Of a stretch of 64,000 bases of DNA, positions 25,260 to 40,200 are shown in pieces; within the stretch, counting starts at the first letter, position 1, and every line of letters begins with the position of its first letter. Below the pieces are notes generated by a model. That model saw only the letters and a list, made by a program, of their open reading frames with translations. It searched no databases and was not told where the DNA came from. The DNA comes from Liolophura sinensis. Taxonomy: Eukaryota; Mollusca; Polyplacophora; Chitonida; Chitonidae. A program made the position numbers and the translations under genes. The DNA lies in assembly GCF_032854445.1 (NCBI RefSeq), contig NC_088304.1:10923704-10987703 (forward strand), given 5' to 3'.

Positions 25260-28200
25260 GTTAGTAAAAGACCACCGAGACCAGGGTACGATTCTTCAAA
25301 GACATTTCTCACTTAATTCAAATCTTAAAGAACGATTTCAGAGCATATATTTGAGTCATTAAAAAAAATTTTGACCACCTCTAAAATGTTACCTGAAGAT
25401 AAACTCGTTAAAAAGTTTAAATTTTTGAACTTGAGAACTATGAGGATTGAAAATTTCTGTTCAAACGGAAACTGGGAAGAAATATTAAAATGATAGAAAG
25501 AAAATCCTAAGAAACACCGTGACTCAAAAGTATTTCCGATGAATAACATCATTTAAACCCTAAAACCGAAGACTCCTGAGAAACGTAGTTTGCGTTAAGA
25601 TTTTCTTGGTGTTATGTGGCAATATTCGTTATGTGGCGTTGAATGGGCTCGACATGACGTCGAGGAGTTCATGTATGCTAGAATGAGGCCAAGAGCGTTT
25701 CAAAGTACAGCGTCCTTTGTTGGTATACGCCATTGATGAGTGAATCTATGCGTCGAAAGAGATATTCGTATAACAGCTGTTAACAAATAAGGAAGTTCCA
25801 GGTCAAAGATCCCCAGGCCAATTACCAAATAGACGTTTACCAAAAACTACCAAAGAACTAAGAAAGTAAATTAAAAACGAAAATAGGACGGAATCATACA
25901 AAGAGAAGCAGTCAACAAATTTCAATGAAGTAAGAAAGACATAAGGTATGTTCTAGAGGACTGAATGCAATCAGTATTCAACCCGTGTACCATGCTAGAG
26001 TATAAGATGTCGATAATAAATATTAATATGTATCTCAGTATCCCTTTGATTGCTCATGTTTATATATCCGATGTGGAGATCTATTTCCACACGATGAACA
26101 GACTATCCCAAGCTTCAGGTTAAGCGAAATTAAACACAGTCATGAAAGAGAGTGCAAGAGGGTCCATATTTACTAGAAGAGAATTATATTCATTATAAAA
26201 TTTGAGAAACTTAAAATGAAGGCGTTTGATGGAATAATCTTAACACACATGTTCTTGCAGTAATAACTTGTAAAATCGTCACATACCACACAGTATCTAG
26301 CAAATGCTACAAGGAAAGAAATACACACGCCATTTATGCCATCTGCTCGTGAGTAAGGTCACAAAAATGGAAAGGACAGAAAATATTTGCGTTCATATCG
26401 AATTTTAGACGCCGCAATTTTTTTACGTATTATAGAAAGCAGTTCAGACTACCACAATCATTATTACTCCATCTTTCCACACTGCTACAGTGGCCTCATG
26501 GTTAGAGCGTTCGCCTTTAACTCGGGAGATCTGGGATCAAACCCAGGGTCGGGTGATCCCAAAGATGCTAAAAATGGTACTTGCTGCTGCCTCGCTTGGT
26601 ATTCCGCGGATAGAGCAAGGGCTGATTGGCTAGGTGTCAGTGCAGGTGTCCCATAGGAGAGAAAGTGGATTCTTCGGTACTTAACGATTGGCTTAAGATT
26701 GTCAAAAAGAAGGTTAGTTTAGCTATACACCGTATAAACATTGATGCTCTACCTAGTTAAACAGGTTCTGAAGTATCCCACTATGCAAGAAACACTCGCT
26801 GACCGTCATAGTAAATTTGTCATCACTGTAGCAGACAATACTCCTAATAATGTCATCTTTATATGCAAGAATTATTATCAAATTCTTGTTCAAGAGCTAT
26901 GTAGATCTACAACAACATCGTCGTATTCTGCTACTACATGTACCCTGGAGGAACTATTTATTGAACACAAAACCTTTCTTAAAGAAAGGCGCCTAAATAT
27001 ACCTTCCTAAAATGCATAAATCCCCATACAAGGCTCGATTTATTGCGGGTTCAAGAAGTTGAACCACCAGACTCTAGTGAACCCTACTTACTAGAGCATT
27101 ACAAGAAGTAAAGTCATTTTGGAATAAGTACTGTTGTGAAAAAACAAAAAACTCAGGTGTCAACTGCATGTGGATCCTTAACAGCTCCAGACGTATCACA
27201 GAAGAACTTGATGCTCATATGTATATACCGTACAAAGACGTATCCACGTGGGATTTCTCTACTCTCTACACTACAATTACAAATGCGTCTCTTTTGGCAA
27301 ACCTATACCTGTTTTCATATGAATACGACTATATGCAGAAATTACTTAAAAGTAATGTCTTTAAAGCTCGATCCTTTTCATTTACCAAGCGGTATACTGA
27401 TGATCTACTACCGTTAAATAAACCCCAAATTGCTGAAGCGGTGAAGGGAATCTATCTGCCTTCATTGGATTTAAAGGAGACAACAGATAGTCCTGATGGT
27501 GCATCTTATTTGGATCTATATCTGTACAAAGACGGACAAGGTCTCCTTTCACGCCGCCTTTACGACAAAAGGGATAATTTCAATTTTGATATTATGAATT
27601 ATCCTTATTTGGACAGCAATAGCACTTGTTAGATCTTGCGTTAGTTGTGATGACTTTAATCTGCGTCACAGGTTGCAAGTTCAAAACTAGTTTGTCAAGG
27701 ATACTCCATCAAACGCCTTCGTTCTAAGTTTCTCAAATTTTACAATGAGTATAACACTCTCGTTGGCAGGTATGGACAGAGCGTTCAGAATCTCTGGCGA
27801 TCTGCATTGTGATCAACCACATCGACGGCGCTGTTATCCTTATGTATTTATCCATCTCGTATATGGTATTTAACAACATAGATGGTAATATCAACTGTCT
27901 GCCCGGCATCAAGGAAAACTGATGACCGCTTCTGTCTTGTGTGTTACCGGCTTTATTTCCTATTTGTATAATTTCTTACATACCTTTTTGTCTTCTGGAG
28001 TTAGTGTTAAACGTTGTTGTGGAAATGGATCTTGCGATTATCGAACGCCCTTTACGGACTACGAATGGTATACGAATGTCGGACATGACGCTTACATTCA
28101 GTATAATGGGACTGGGTGGAATGTCATGTTTGTTGTCTTCGGCATGATACTTTAGTGGCGGTAGCACTTTGGCGCCATAAGCTTTGTCACAAGAAGACTC

Positions 28201-31200
28201 TTTATATGTACACACCCCCTAATGAACCCTCGTCGTCATATGACTGAAAAATTGTTAAGGACGACGTTAAACTCCCATCCATACATGCATACATACATAC
28301 ATGCATACATACATACATGCATCCATCCATCCATCCATCCATCCATCCATACATACATACATACATACATACATACATACATACATACATACATACATAC
28401 ATACATACATACATACATACATACATACATACATACATACATACATACATACATACATACATACACACATGCATACATGCATACATACACACATACATAC
28501 TAAAGTAGCAAAATGGAATAGATTTGTTGAAGCGGCCCAGGCACTGGTGCAAACTAGAGAAACCGGTTAGTCATTTCTCAGTAAGAACTAGAATGACATT
28601 AGACTGAACTACAACAATAACAGTGTGTGCAGTTCAAGGATTATCTTTTCACACGAAACACCATCTGTGCTCTAATAATATCCCAAGCCACAGGGGGCCT
28701 CTATCAAACCAAGTGTGATGTTTAAGTACATGGAGATCACGTCTGACAGATAGTATAACATCTGCAGTACTCAAATTAATACTTCAGCGGCTGGACAAAT
28801 ACTTCGACTCTGCTGGCGTGGTTTTTTTTTTTTATTCTGAGTGAACATTAGAAAAACAGGGTTACTGTGTTCATAAAGTATTAAGGTCGTTACTGTATAT
28901 CGTGCCATCGACCTTAACACTGGTAGTTGTCTGGTATTTCAGAGAATTAGGGTAGTTTGTTAATTGAAAAAAGAAAACATCAGCCTTAAAGGAGGGATAT
29001 CCCTTATCATTGGGTATTATTGCAAGCTAACACGGCATTTCCTAGCTCTTCTTTTTCTGTTTAACATGAAGTTGTTAAAGCTTCTCTCTGTTCGACGAGG
29101 AGTTTGTAAGCCCCTCATTTCCTCTGACGATTCAAAAGTTCTGTTTTCTGCCAACAAGATGTGTACAAGTTCGCCGATTCCTGTTTGTCAAGAAGTTTAC
29201 AAGCCACTGTTCAGTTTGTCAAGATGTTTTTATCTTGCTGTTTTTCTTTTTGACAGACGTTTCCGAGCTCCTGTTTTCCTGTTTAACAAGCATTTTCTAA
29301 GCAGCCTATTTTCTGATGTGACAATAAAATTTCAGCCCCTCTTTTCTGTTTGTAGAGGTTTTTAAAATCCTCATTCTATTTGAAGATAAGTTTGTAGGCT
29401 TCTCTGTTTCCATTTAACAAGGGATTTATAAGCGTCTGTTTTTTTTGTTTGTTTTTTTAGAAGTTTTTCCGTTACTGTGCTTCCGTTTGACGAGAGGTTT
29501 TTAAGCTGCTGTTTTTCTGTATGACCACAAGTTCCTAAGCTACTGTTCTTCTGTTTGATTTGATTTTATTATTTTACGCCGTACTCAAGAATATTTCACT
29601 TACATGATGGCAGCCAGCATGATGATGGAAGGAAACCTGGCAGAGCCGGGTAAACCCACGATGATCCGCAGGTTGCTGACAGATCGCACTGGTGAGAGGC
29701 TCCTTGGTCATTACGCTGCGCTAGCGCGCTAATCAACTTAGCCACGGAGACCCCTCTTCTGTTTGACAAGACATTTCTCATCTCTTCGTCTTCTGTTTTG
29801 CAACACGTTTTTGGGCTGCTCTTTTTTTATTTGACACGAAATTTCTGGGCTCCTATATTTTTATATGACAAAAGTTTCTTAACCGAATTCTGTTTCAAAG
29901 TGACAATCAATTTCTATAAGCACTTTTTCTTCTGTTTGACCAGAAGACTCTACGCTCCCTACGCTTCTAGATTCAGATTAGATCTGAACGCCTATTCCTA
30001 GCTCAATTAGAAAGAACTTATCTCATTGGTACTGAGCTTTTCTAACTTTGCTTAACAGGTAGTCAGGGTGGGATGGAGGCAGATTACCATCAAATCTAGT
30101 TCTCTGCAAGGTAACGTAGGATGTGCCTGCTTGATCGAACATAGGAGGGATTTTTGTGACATTTCTATATCATGTATTTTCACTTGACGTGGAATGTCAC
30201 AGCGCGTCTACACATATTGAACGTTAAGCCTAGGGTCGTATTCACGTATCTGGTGTGAAGTGTGATTTCTAAGATCATCTATCTGACGTGTACCTCTAAT
30301 GCAACTGGATGTAACAGTTTAATATTTCTGTCTTCCTTCTTGACATGCAAAGTAGAAGCTCCTATATAACCTTATTTGACATAAATGAAGTGGTCTTTTT
30401 ATTTTTTATTTCTCTTTCAAATATGGTCTCAAAGTTTCTACATGCTGTTTGACGTGAACTTCCTAGGCTCCTCATTTTCCTGTTTTACATAAATCTATGC
30501 GTGGAAACAGACATTTGTAAACAAGCCGTCAACCAATAAGGACGTTCCAAATCAATAATTATAATGTCAATTCCCCAAAACGACATATAACACAAACCAC
30601 CAAAGAACTAAGAAAGTGTATAACGTACAAAACTAGGACGGAATCATGCAAAGAGAAGCAGTCAACAGTTTTGAGTGATGTTGGAAAGACACAAGGTATG
30701 GTCTAGAGGACAGGGTGAAATCAGTATTCAAATCGTGTACCATGCTAGAATATTAGTTTGTCGATAACAAAATGTGTATCTCAGTTGCGCTTTAATTGCA
30801 ACTGTTCATATATCCAACGCGGGAATCTAATTTAACACGATGAATATAATGCCCCTAAAAGCGGGTTAATCGGAATTAAACATAATCATGCAGCAGAGCA
30901 TCATAAAATCTGGGAGCAGTTATATTCCTCATGAATGAACTAATTGGACTTCACATTTTCCATATCATAAAATAAGGTTGGATTCAATATATTGCCATAT
31001 GTTATTATATATTACTGTTAAATTCGTAGGAAAGTAGTTCGTACCAGAACCGCCGTGGACTATAGGTGTTGCTCCGGATGGAACAGTGCTGACAACATTC
31101 ACTGTAAAAGAGGTAAGAGTTTATTTTTATATGCCCCCGACTTTAGGCAGAGTGAATTATGCTTTACTCATATTTGTCCTTTTTTGCTGTTGTCCTGGTA

Positions 31201-34200
31201 ACCAGGTAGCTATTTTCCTTATATATTCTGTATAAAGACATTGTTTCGTACCCGGGCTATAACTCCAACAGTTTTCCTCTTAGAGTTTTAATTTTTTCAT
31301 GGATTCACCGATGACGATGTGTCGCGATTCACATTTGTACATTTTTGCGGCTGTCATGGTAACCAGGTAGCCATTTTCCAAATATATTCTATGAAAAATA
31401 GACACGATTTTGTGTCCGGGCTGCAACCCTAACTGTTTTCCGCATAAAGTTTTAATTTTTTGTGAACACACTTGTCCTCTTTCGCGGTTGTCAAAGTAAT
31501 CACATACCTATCATCAACACCATTCAAGATTCCCCTCAGAGTTTATACATACCACAATCCTGCTGGTTTTCTATTATACGTTTGAAACAAATGGATTTGT
31601 TGGGGCGCATGTTGTGTTCACCTGAACTCTTGTTTATTAAGTAACTGATTTTATTTGTGATGTAATTCAAGACCGCTAGTGGGTTGATCATTTGATTTTT
31701 GTCGTAGCGTAAATTTCTTTTCGCGGAATCGTAGCGGAATTTCTTTTACTCTGGAAATCATCGTTTATAACGATTTTTTTTAATTGTTTTCAAACCATAC
31801 ACTATGGGTAATTTGCGAACATCGATATCTTTAGAAAGATCATAGTGTACTTTGTTCGTCGAAGGCCTCTTTCGTTTTTGGTCACAAGTTAAAAAAAAAA
31901 ACAACTCCGATGGCTCAGTTGGTAGAGCTTCCGCTTCGGTCAATCTTGGGTCAGGTCACTCTTAATGACTCCTTTATGGTCATATGACTGATAAATGGCT
32001 AAATATGACGTGAAACGCTAAGCACTCACTCACTCAATCACCGATACGTAGAAAAGTTCGTCAGTGACTTGTCAGGTAGGTGGTTCGAACTTCCTGTCCC
32101 ATTAAACCTGACGTGTGTGTAAAAAATCTGGATTATGGTATTAAACAGCAGATATATAAATGCTGGATTATGGTGTTAAACAGCAGATATATAAATGCTG
32201 GATTATTGTGTTAAACAGCAGATATATAAATGCTGGATTATTGCGTAAAACAGCAGATATATTATGGTGTTAAACAGCAGATATATAAATGCTGGATTAT
32301 TGCGTTAAACAGCAGATATATAAATGCTGCATTATGGTGTTAAACAGCAGATATATAAATGCTGCATTATGGTGTTAAACAGCAGATATATAAATGCTGT
32401 TCGTCAGTGACTTGTCAGGTAGGTGGTTCGAACTTCCTGTCCCATTAAACCTGACGTGTGTGTAAAAAATCTGGATTATGGTATTAAACAGCAGATATAT
32501 AAATGCTGGATTATGGTGTTAAACAGCAGATATATAAATGCTGGATTATTGTGTTAAACAGCAGATATATAAATGCTGCATTATGGTGTTAAACAGCAGA
32601 TATATAAATGCTGGATTATTGCGTTAAACAGCAGATATATAATTGCTGCATTATGGTGTTAAACAGCAGATATATAAATGCTGGATTATGGTGTTAAACA
32701 GCAGATATATAAATGCTGGATTATTGCGTTAAACAGCAGATATATAAATGCTGCATTATGGTGTTAAACAGCAGATATATAAATGCTGGATTATATGGTC
32801 CTAAACGGCAAATATATAAAAAGTGGTTTTGTGATATGACTGTGTAGTTTGACCTTATTACGCAAAGCCATATGTAATTTTCTTTTCTGTGTTACTGTTA
32901 CCAGCGATATGTACTGGATCCGCCCCAGGAACTTGTCCGAACGGTGGTCTTTGCGTCCGGCCCACAGTTTGCAGATGCAGGAGGGGATTTGTCCAACCTA
33001 ACTGTGCAGGTGAAGTGAATGTAAAACAAGAAAGTATATTTACAGGCTTAAGGAAGAAGTAAGCAGATGATGTACTAGTGTTTGATAGATTATGTACTCG
33101 GTGTGAGTAAATGGTGGACGAGATTTCGATCCGTCTGTTGTTATTCATATATTTTTCTCATCCACTTCTGTAATATCCTCACATTCACAAGGAAACACCT
33201 TTGGTAGCATATCGATATGAAATTGAAGGCAACCGTATGTCCTCCCCAAAAATATAAAGTCAAGCATTCGTAGTTTTAAACCATTGTATTATTAAACTGA
33301 AACAGCCACTTTCTGCTGTTATCTCTGGAAGTATCAGAGGGACAGGCGGAAGGCGGTCTCCGTGATAAAAGGATTTTTTTTGTAAACGGTTTATAATCAT
33401 CTAATAATAAATTGTCAGACCCTTTTGTTTTCTGTATTACAAGTGAGGAAAACACAATATTTTATGTATTTCTAAATAAACTGCCATTACTGCTAAGATG
33501 CATTAAGGCAGGGGGCTTGTTGCTAGGGACGTACCCGTTACTACTTTTTACGGATTTACCTGAACAATTAGCATAATACCCTAAGTGAGGTAAAATGACA
33601 ACAGGCCAGATTTCACGGGTGACGCTTGACCATTCGCAAAATATCACACTATTACTGTCGTCCGTTCTCTAGTATTTTATATTATATTACGTAAACAAGA
33701 ATTTTGCTGTTATCCTAAGTATCCAGAGAACTGGTATCGTTTTCATGTGTTTGTAACATGCGCAAAACTACACAGAAATTTGAGTACTTTTACACAGTGA
33801 CATCTCACAAACTGTAATTAGCGCCACTAATGTTTGTTTACCAAATTCGGCTTAGCCATTGTTAGAGGTTGTATAACCTAGGTTTTAACCGGTTATCTGA
33901 ACAGTTGCAATGAAATCCTACCTGAAGTATACTCACAAGAGGCCATATTTCACCTGTTACGTATCATCATTTGCCAATTATCACCCTGTTCTCGCTGCTC
34001 TGGTTTCTCTCCCCACCCTGTAGTCCTTTATACTAACTTGTATATTCCTTTCGGAACAGTTGTTTGACGTTGTTTTGGATACGGGTCATGCGATTATCGA
34101 GCTGGGACGTCTCACTGACTATTATAGGTTTGTCGTTCTGGTCGCTGTTTGTTTTTGTCACTAAACGCGAAGCACGTCGCCGACCAAACCTTTTATCTGT

Positions 34201-37200
34201 TGTAGGATTCTCCTGCTGTTATGTCAGGAATAATGTAGATTCTGTCACAACAGTGACAATGATTTTAAAGGCAGCAGAATGTGGAGAAGCATCTGCCTTC
34301 TAAATGTCGAGAGATCTTTAATGAGGGTGATGTTATTTAGGTGAATGGCTTGAATAAAATTTATTCTGGGGTTTCCACATCAGTTAACAAAATTAAAATA
34401 GATATCCAACTAACTTTGCCGCTCTTCCTGAAACTTGCTATGAGCAATTCCACCTATCAAGAGCTTATTCCTAGAACGCGCAGTATAAATAGTAGAGTGA
34501 TCCCAACGCAGATAATTCGGTCCGGCCATTGATCACTACAGATCAAATGGATAATATTGTCTATTTCCCACTTGTTGTCTAATAATAATTATGTTCTTGA
34601 CAAAGAATCATGTTAAAAAATCATGCTTGCGGGCCCCATCCGATTCACCGCAGAAATTTAATTGATTGCTTCCATAGTGCTGGGCCGCTTTGCGCTCTAG
34701 TGGCTAGAGCTACCGTCACAAAGTCGGGAGGCCTGGGATAAAACCCGGGCCAGGTCGCATGCTAAAGACTTTAAAATGATGCCTCTTGTAGCCTCACTTG
34801 GCGCTCAACACTGAAAGATTGGGGCAATGAAACGTGACTGGTTCACCCGGTGCAGGTATAATGTACATGCAAATATTGGATGGGATGTTATGTCTAGTGT
34901 CTTCGGCATGATACATGTACACTGAACAAAGAAATTTCACCTGGGTTAGTGTGTGTTCCAAACATACACATACAGTACAAAGTGTGTTGCTAGTGAATAG
35001 GCATCAAGGTGCGTTTGATGTGGCCACCACAGCCAACAGTAGTATGACTGTAACAGCTTTAGGTGCGACTCCCTGACAGCGCGTGCATACATACTTATAC
35101 ATGTAAACAAGCTTGCGTGTCAGTCGGCTCCTGATGGGAAGAATGTGTTTGTGGGCACTGTGTAAGGAAGCATGAATGGCAAACAAACTAAGCTTTGTTG
35201 TTCGTGCTATTCAAGGTCACAGTGACCCGTGCTTCATTTGTTATCTGGAAGATATCAGCCTGCTATAAGCCATACTCCTTACATAACTCCTTCAACAATG
35301 TCACTGAAGCTATGGTGATGTCAATCTATGCGTTGAATCAGACATTCGTATACCAGTCGTCAACCAATAAGGACGTTCCCGGCCCCAATAATGCTAAGGC
35401 TAATTCCCAAAACGACGTATAACAAAGCACCGAAGAACAATAAAGAATAAAGTGTTGGAAAGACGCAAGGTATGGTCTAGGGGACTGCGTTAAATCAGTA
35501 TTCAAATCCTGTACCATGCTAGAATATAAGTTATCGATAACAAAATATGTATCTCAGTTGGGCTTTGATTGAACTGTTCATATATCTAATTCAACACGAT
35601 GAATATAAAGGCCCTAGCCCCGGATTAAGCGAAATTAGACTCAATCAGGAAAAACTTAACTGTGTGTGCAATGTACGGATGTGACATTTGAGAAGACATC
35701 TAGCATATTGGTATGTTGGTATGACCGGTGCATAGAGTGTTAAATTAATTTTTTTTTATTCCAGATATAAATGAATGCTTGCTAAACACAGATGGCTGTC
35801 AGCAGGTTTGCGTGAACACAATCGGATCGTTCAGATGCTATTGTCGTCCAGGTTATGGACTTTTGGCTGATAGGAAGAACTGCAAGCGTAAGTTTAAACA
35901 ACAACAATAACTTTCAATGGCTTTGTACAAATGTACCATAATCGGGTATTGAACATGTGTAATAGATATGAATGTCTGCTATACGTGAGCAAGTACTCCT
36001 CTGTACCTCAACCTGTAAGGTCAGGTGTTTTATAAATAGTAAGTTAAAGGCTAGGTTGTGGCCTTGCGTCAAGTATAGTGTTGGAGACATAGCGATGGTG
36101 TATGGTTGGTTCGAGCTCCGAGGCTTCCACATGTAGTTAAGTGTGGCATGTGCGAAGTACCAAGTCAAAATTTCTCAACTCCCTGCTCTCTTACGTCACA
36201 AAAAATACCTGACCGCCGCCATGTAAACGGCATGAGCCTCTGTACGATGTCATAGTTATTTACTCATTTGATTGTTATTTAATGTCACATTGAAAAAATT
36301 TTGTAATCGAACGATAGCTGTCATTTTTATGAATGGAGTTAACATCAATGCGCTGAGTAAACCACATAGTTTTAAACAACAAGTGGTCTTCAAGGTCGCA
36401 CGAACAGTTTAAATTGTGGGCCGAAGTCCTAGTTTGGCAAGTTTAAAATCCGCATTTCTGACGAGATCTGTAAATATGAGCGGGCAGACAGTGGCAGACA
36501 GTGGATAGTCCAGGCATGAATTCCATATCAAAGTTCAAATTCGTAGTCCATGAATGAGTTCCAGGTCAAATAACAATTAAACAAGGTATCTCAGTCGCAC
36601 TTTGATTGCAGCTGTTCATAAAGGCATCATGCAGATGTAATGAGCATGGCTCTTGTTGTCGTGAACTGCAATTGATAATTGTTAGGGTATGCTAATTTGT
36701 AACATGTGGCCACTGAACTGAAATCAAAAGGCTGATTATTATTTGATTGCTGTGCGAGGTGAAGAATATTTCCGAAAGCTACACTTGTGGTGAATTGATT
36801 CCACCACTCGACAGTGTCTAATGCAAAAAAGATATCTCAGTGTGATTGGAGCAGGCCGCTATGTTTCGGTTTTATGACACATATACATCGCAAGCAAGGA
36901 TATAAACTCTCCTCTGTGTATGTTTGGGAGCTTGTTCGCCATACAACAGGAAAGTGGTGTAAAACAGAAATGAGAAAGGAACTGGTCTTCCGAAGGTGTC
37001 AGCAGTCGTATATATGGTCTGTTTCTCTTCTTGAGATACACAGTGTTATGCACTGGAACCCAGTCCCCGCCTTGTCATATCAAATCCTTTGAACGGGAAA
37101 TACTAAAAACATTTTCCATTACCTTATGGAGGCCAAGTAGGAACGCCGTGATTCGTTATGTGCGTATTGTTTAGTTAGGTCCATTTAATTGCGTAGTGTT

Positions 37201-40200
37201 GTACTGGGTCATGCTGCAAGCTGTAGTTTAGCCACGTGTAACTCAAACAACAACTTAAACCTAGATAGGGGCCTCCGTGGCTCAGTCGGTTAGCGCGCTA
37301 GCACAGCGTAATGACCCAGGAGCCTCTCACCAATGCGGTTGCTGTGAGTTCAAGTCCAGCTCATGCTGGCCTCTCCGGCCGTAAGTGGGAAGGTCTGTCA
37401 GCAACCTGCGGATGGTCGTGGGTTTCCGCCGGGCTTTGCCCGGTTTCCTCCCACCATAATGCTGGCCGCCGTCGTATAAGTGAAATATTCTTGAATACGG
37501 CGTAAAACACCAATCAAAAAAAAAAAAAAAAAAAATAAACCTAGATACTTTTGGGGCAAAGGAATGCATGTTTGAAACAATGTTTGAATATATAGAGCAA
37601 AGCGTTTCACTGAGATCGCGTTCGTTTTTTTTTTTTCATAGCGATGTGCAATGGCCTTACCCCGGGGATATGTGCCAACGGGGGAACGTGTGTGCGACCT
37701 GGCGTTTGTCAATGTCGGACAGGATACGCTCTGCCTCGATGTGACGGTGAGTACAATTTATGATTGTTCGCTTTAATAAACCAGTCTCCGATCGTACGTG
37801 GATAGGTCTGTCAGCAACCTGTGTAATGCTGGTTGCAGTCGAATAGGCGAAATATTCTTGAGTACAGCCTAAACCACCAATCAAATCAACAAATATACAT
37901 AGGACCTAATACGGTAAGGTGGAGAATCAGCTTAAGAGAGGTGCAATAAGAAAGTGCGAATTTCAAAAATCCAAGCACAGTTCTGTAAATTTTCAAATCA
38001 AACGTGCAAAACTTGGTCGAATCACCTATAAAAGTTCTATGGCCATAAAAGACATGGTTGCTTCGTAATAATTACGCTCTCGATCAAAAATGCCAATTAT
38101 TCGTTCAAACGAGAGACTGTGTCTTTAATCTACAGTATGAAGATCAAAGATGACCAGAAAAATTTCTTTGGTGAAAGTTTCATTTGTGCATTTCTAAGCG
38201 CTGTCAAAGTTTCCTTTTGGTTAACATTTGTCTTCATAAGTAAAAAATAAGCGTTATAATGTGATCATTTTTGGGAGAGTTTGGCAAGTCCACTGTTGCA
38301 GTCCAAGGCTGTATCCAATGCTGTGCGTATGAGTCCAGGTTTTCCAGGTTGTTTGAAATGAATTCTTATAAACTTAACGGGGGGCCTGCGTGGCCGGGGG
38401 GGGGGGGGGGGGGGGAGAGGGAGAGCACGTCAGCCCGGCTTGATGACCACCAATGCGATATCTGTGAGTCCAGCTTATCCTTACCTCCTCTCAGGTAGTA
38501 CGTGGGAAGGTCTTACAGCAACCTGCGTATGGTTGGGGGTTTCCCCCGGGCTATGCCAGGTTTCTACCGACTCTAATGCTGGCCGCCGTCGTATAAGTGA
38601 AATATTCTTGACTAAAAAACCGTAAAAAATTCTTGGCGTAAAAAACCAATCAAATTAATTAATTATAAAAATTATAAACGCAACCAATATAGCTCACTAC
38701 ATTCTATCCAGTCAGTTTGTTTTGCAAAAGCATCAGTCTGTCGGATTGTTGTTATCTGCCAGGCCACACTGGAGACGATAAGCCTACATGAAACTGACAC
38801 AGCAATGACCAATTGAAACTGACCATTTGTGTACAAAACGATGCGCGGAACTGGAGCAAACACACAACCCGGTGTACACGACCGAGATGGAAACCACATT
38901 TATTGGAACTAAGTTACTCAGAGTTGTTTTTGTTTTAATGTGATTGGATGTTAAATGTGATGATAGCAGAGCATTTTGAGTAATTCTATACCAGTGAGGT
39001 CTAATAAACTGCAATTTACGTCACTGCATGTTTATTACGTAATTCTGCTTAAGCCATGGTGTTAGGGGGCGTCTAATTTGCTACTGTTTATGCGTTACAT
39101 GAACAGTTAGAACAAAGCCCTGGCTGAGGTAAACTGACAAGAGACCGTGTTTCACCGGATACGTGTAACCATCTGCCATTTACATGTATCACACCCTTGT
39201 CGCTGCTCTTGTCCTACCTTCTATGCTGTACGTCTTTAATGATATTGAAACGATTGGCTGTCGCACCAGCAAACGTAACGTCATTCAAGACACCCCAAAA
39301 GCAATTGTTTCTCAGGATAATTTATTGTTGATTTTTCAGATGTAAATGAGTGCCGGATAAAAAATGGTGGATGCAGCCAAACATGCCAGAACCTCCAAGG
39401 GTCTTACCGCTGCCGATGTAGGAGTGGTTACGCGTTGCTAAGCGATGGGAAATCGTGTAAACGTAGGTTAAGTTTTTGTGACATTTGTTCTGATATGGTA
39501 AGTCCCAGTCAAAAAGAGGATTTTTCCCCTAAAGGTTTAAGATGAAGATAAGCAGTGTGTGGTAAATGCTACGATTGCTATCTTTGGGGGTAATACTTTA
39601 TGTAAATTATTTGCACATTATTTAATAATTTAAGCATTACAATCTGTTTGTTTTTTTGGATATGAATATTTTCTCCGTCTCTTTAATTAGTAGAATAAGA
39701 GCATAAGGGTAAGAACAACACGTTCGAAACTGCAGTCGGAATACAAACAAGTAGAAAGGTTCATTTGTTATATGTATTTTTCGTTCTTGTCGTCTTGGCT
39801 GTCATTCAATAGCACTTTGTCACGGCGCTCCAATTGGGACCTGTCAAAATGGTGGAACCTGTGTGCAACCCGACGTTTGCGCTTGCCCAACAGGTTTTGC
39901 AGCCCCCAGATGTGATGGTAAGTCAGCCGACGTTTCGAACAGATGAATTCATTTAGAAAATTAACTGTGTATTTTGATATTAGGTCGTGTCTAGATTTTT
40001 ACTTCTTTGAAATCTAATGATGACACCGGCCCATGACATGATAGCACGAGGCGTCTCAGGATGATGGCATGATAGCACCAGGCGTCTCGGCATGATGCCA
40101 CTAAGGGACGGCGGTAGGGCACGAAGCAGTGATACCCGGGCACAGAGCAACACGATTGTACAGAAGGATTGCACGACAGGAAGAAAGGATAGCACGACAG

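Larger units (their letters stand above)
22225..35670. repeat. Right arm of the inverted duplication
   Basis: This is the partner of the left arm, carrying the 5' end of the plus-strand gene. It includes about 2.8 kb upstream of the first coding exon (22225-25020), so both gene copies inherited similar upstream DNA. Homology is clear to about 35170 and may continue through the PLE fragment at 35310-35670. Unlike the left arm it has a 1.4-kb reverse transcriptase insertion, an S1 copy at 29555-29755 and an expanded 35-bp minisatellite. Stretches 22700-24340, 24545-25020 and 25260-25735 hold no other recognised feature. Confidence 0.88.

Noticed and set aside
28202-28570. Overlapping open frames of MYVC/HTYI repeats on both strands
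   Set aside because: They are translations of the (CATA)n microsatellite; the same applies to 6325-6738.
28964-29365. 133-codon plus-strand open frame
   Set aside because: Product of the diverged 37-bp minisatellite (repeating FLFN/LFSV phrases), with no left-arm frame conservation.
1-35670. Simple assembly duplication of one sequence
   Set aside because: Exon differences of about 4%, private SINE and retroelement insertions and unequal arrays argue for two real copies, though a misjoin of divergent haplotypes is not fully excluded.
37268-37345. tRNA gene candidates at the heads of S1, S2 and S3 copies
   Set aside because: A and B box-like motifs are present but cloverleaf stems do not close, and each head is joined to a SINE body and A-rich tail.
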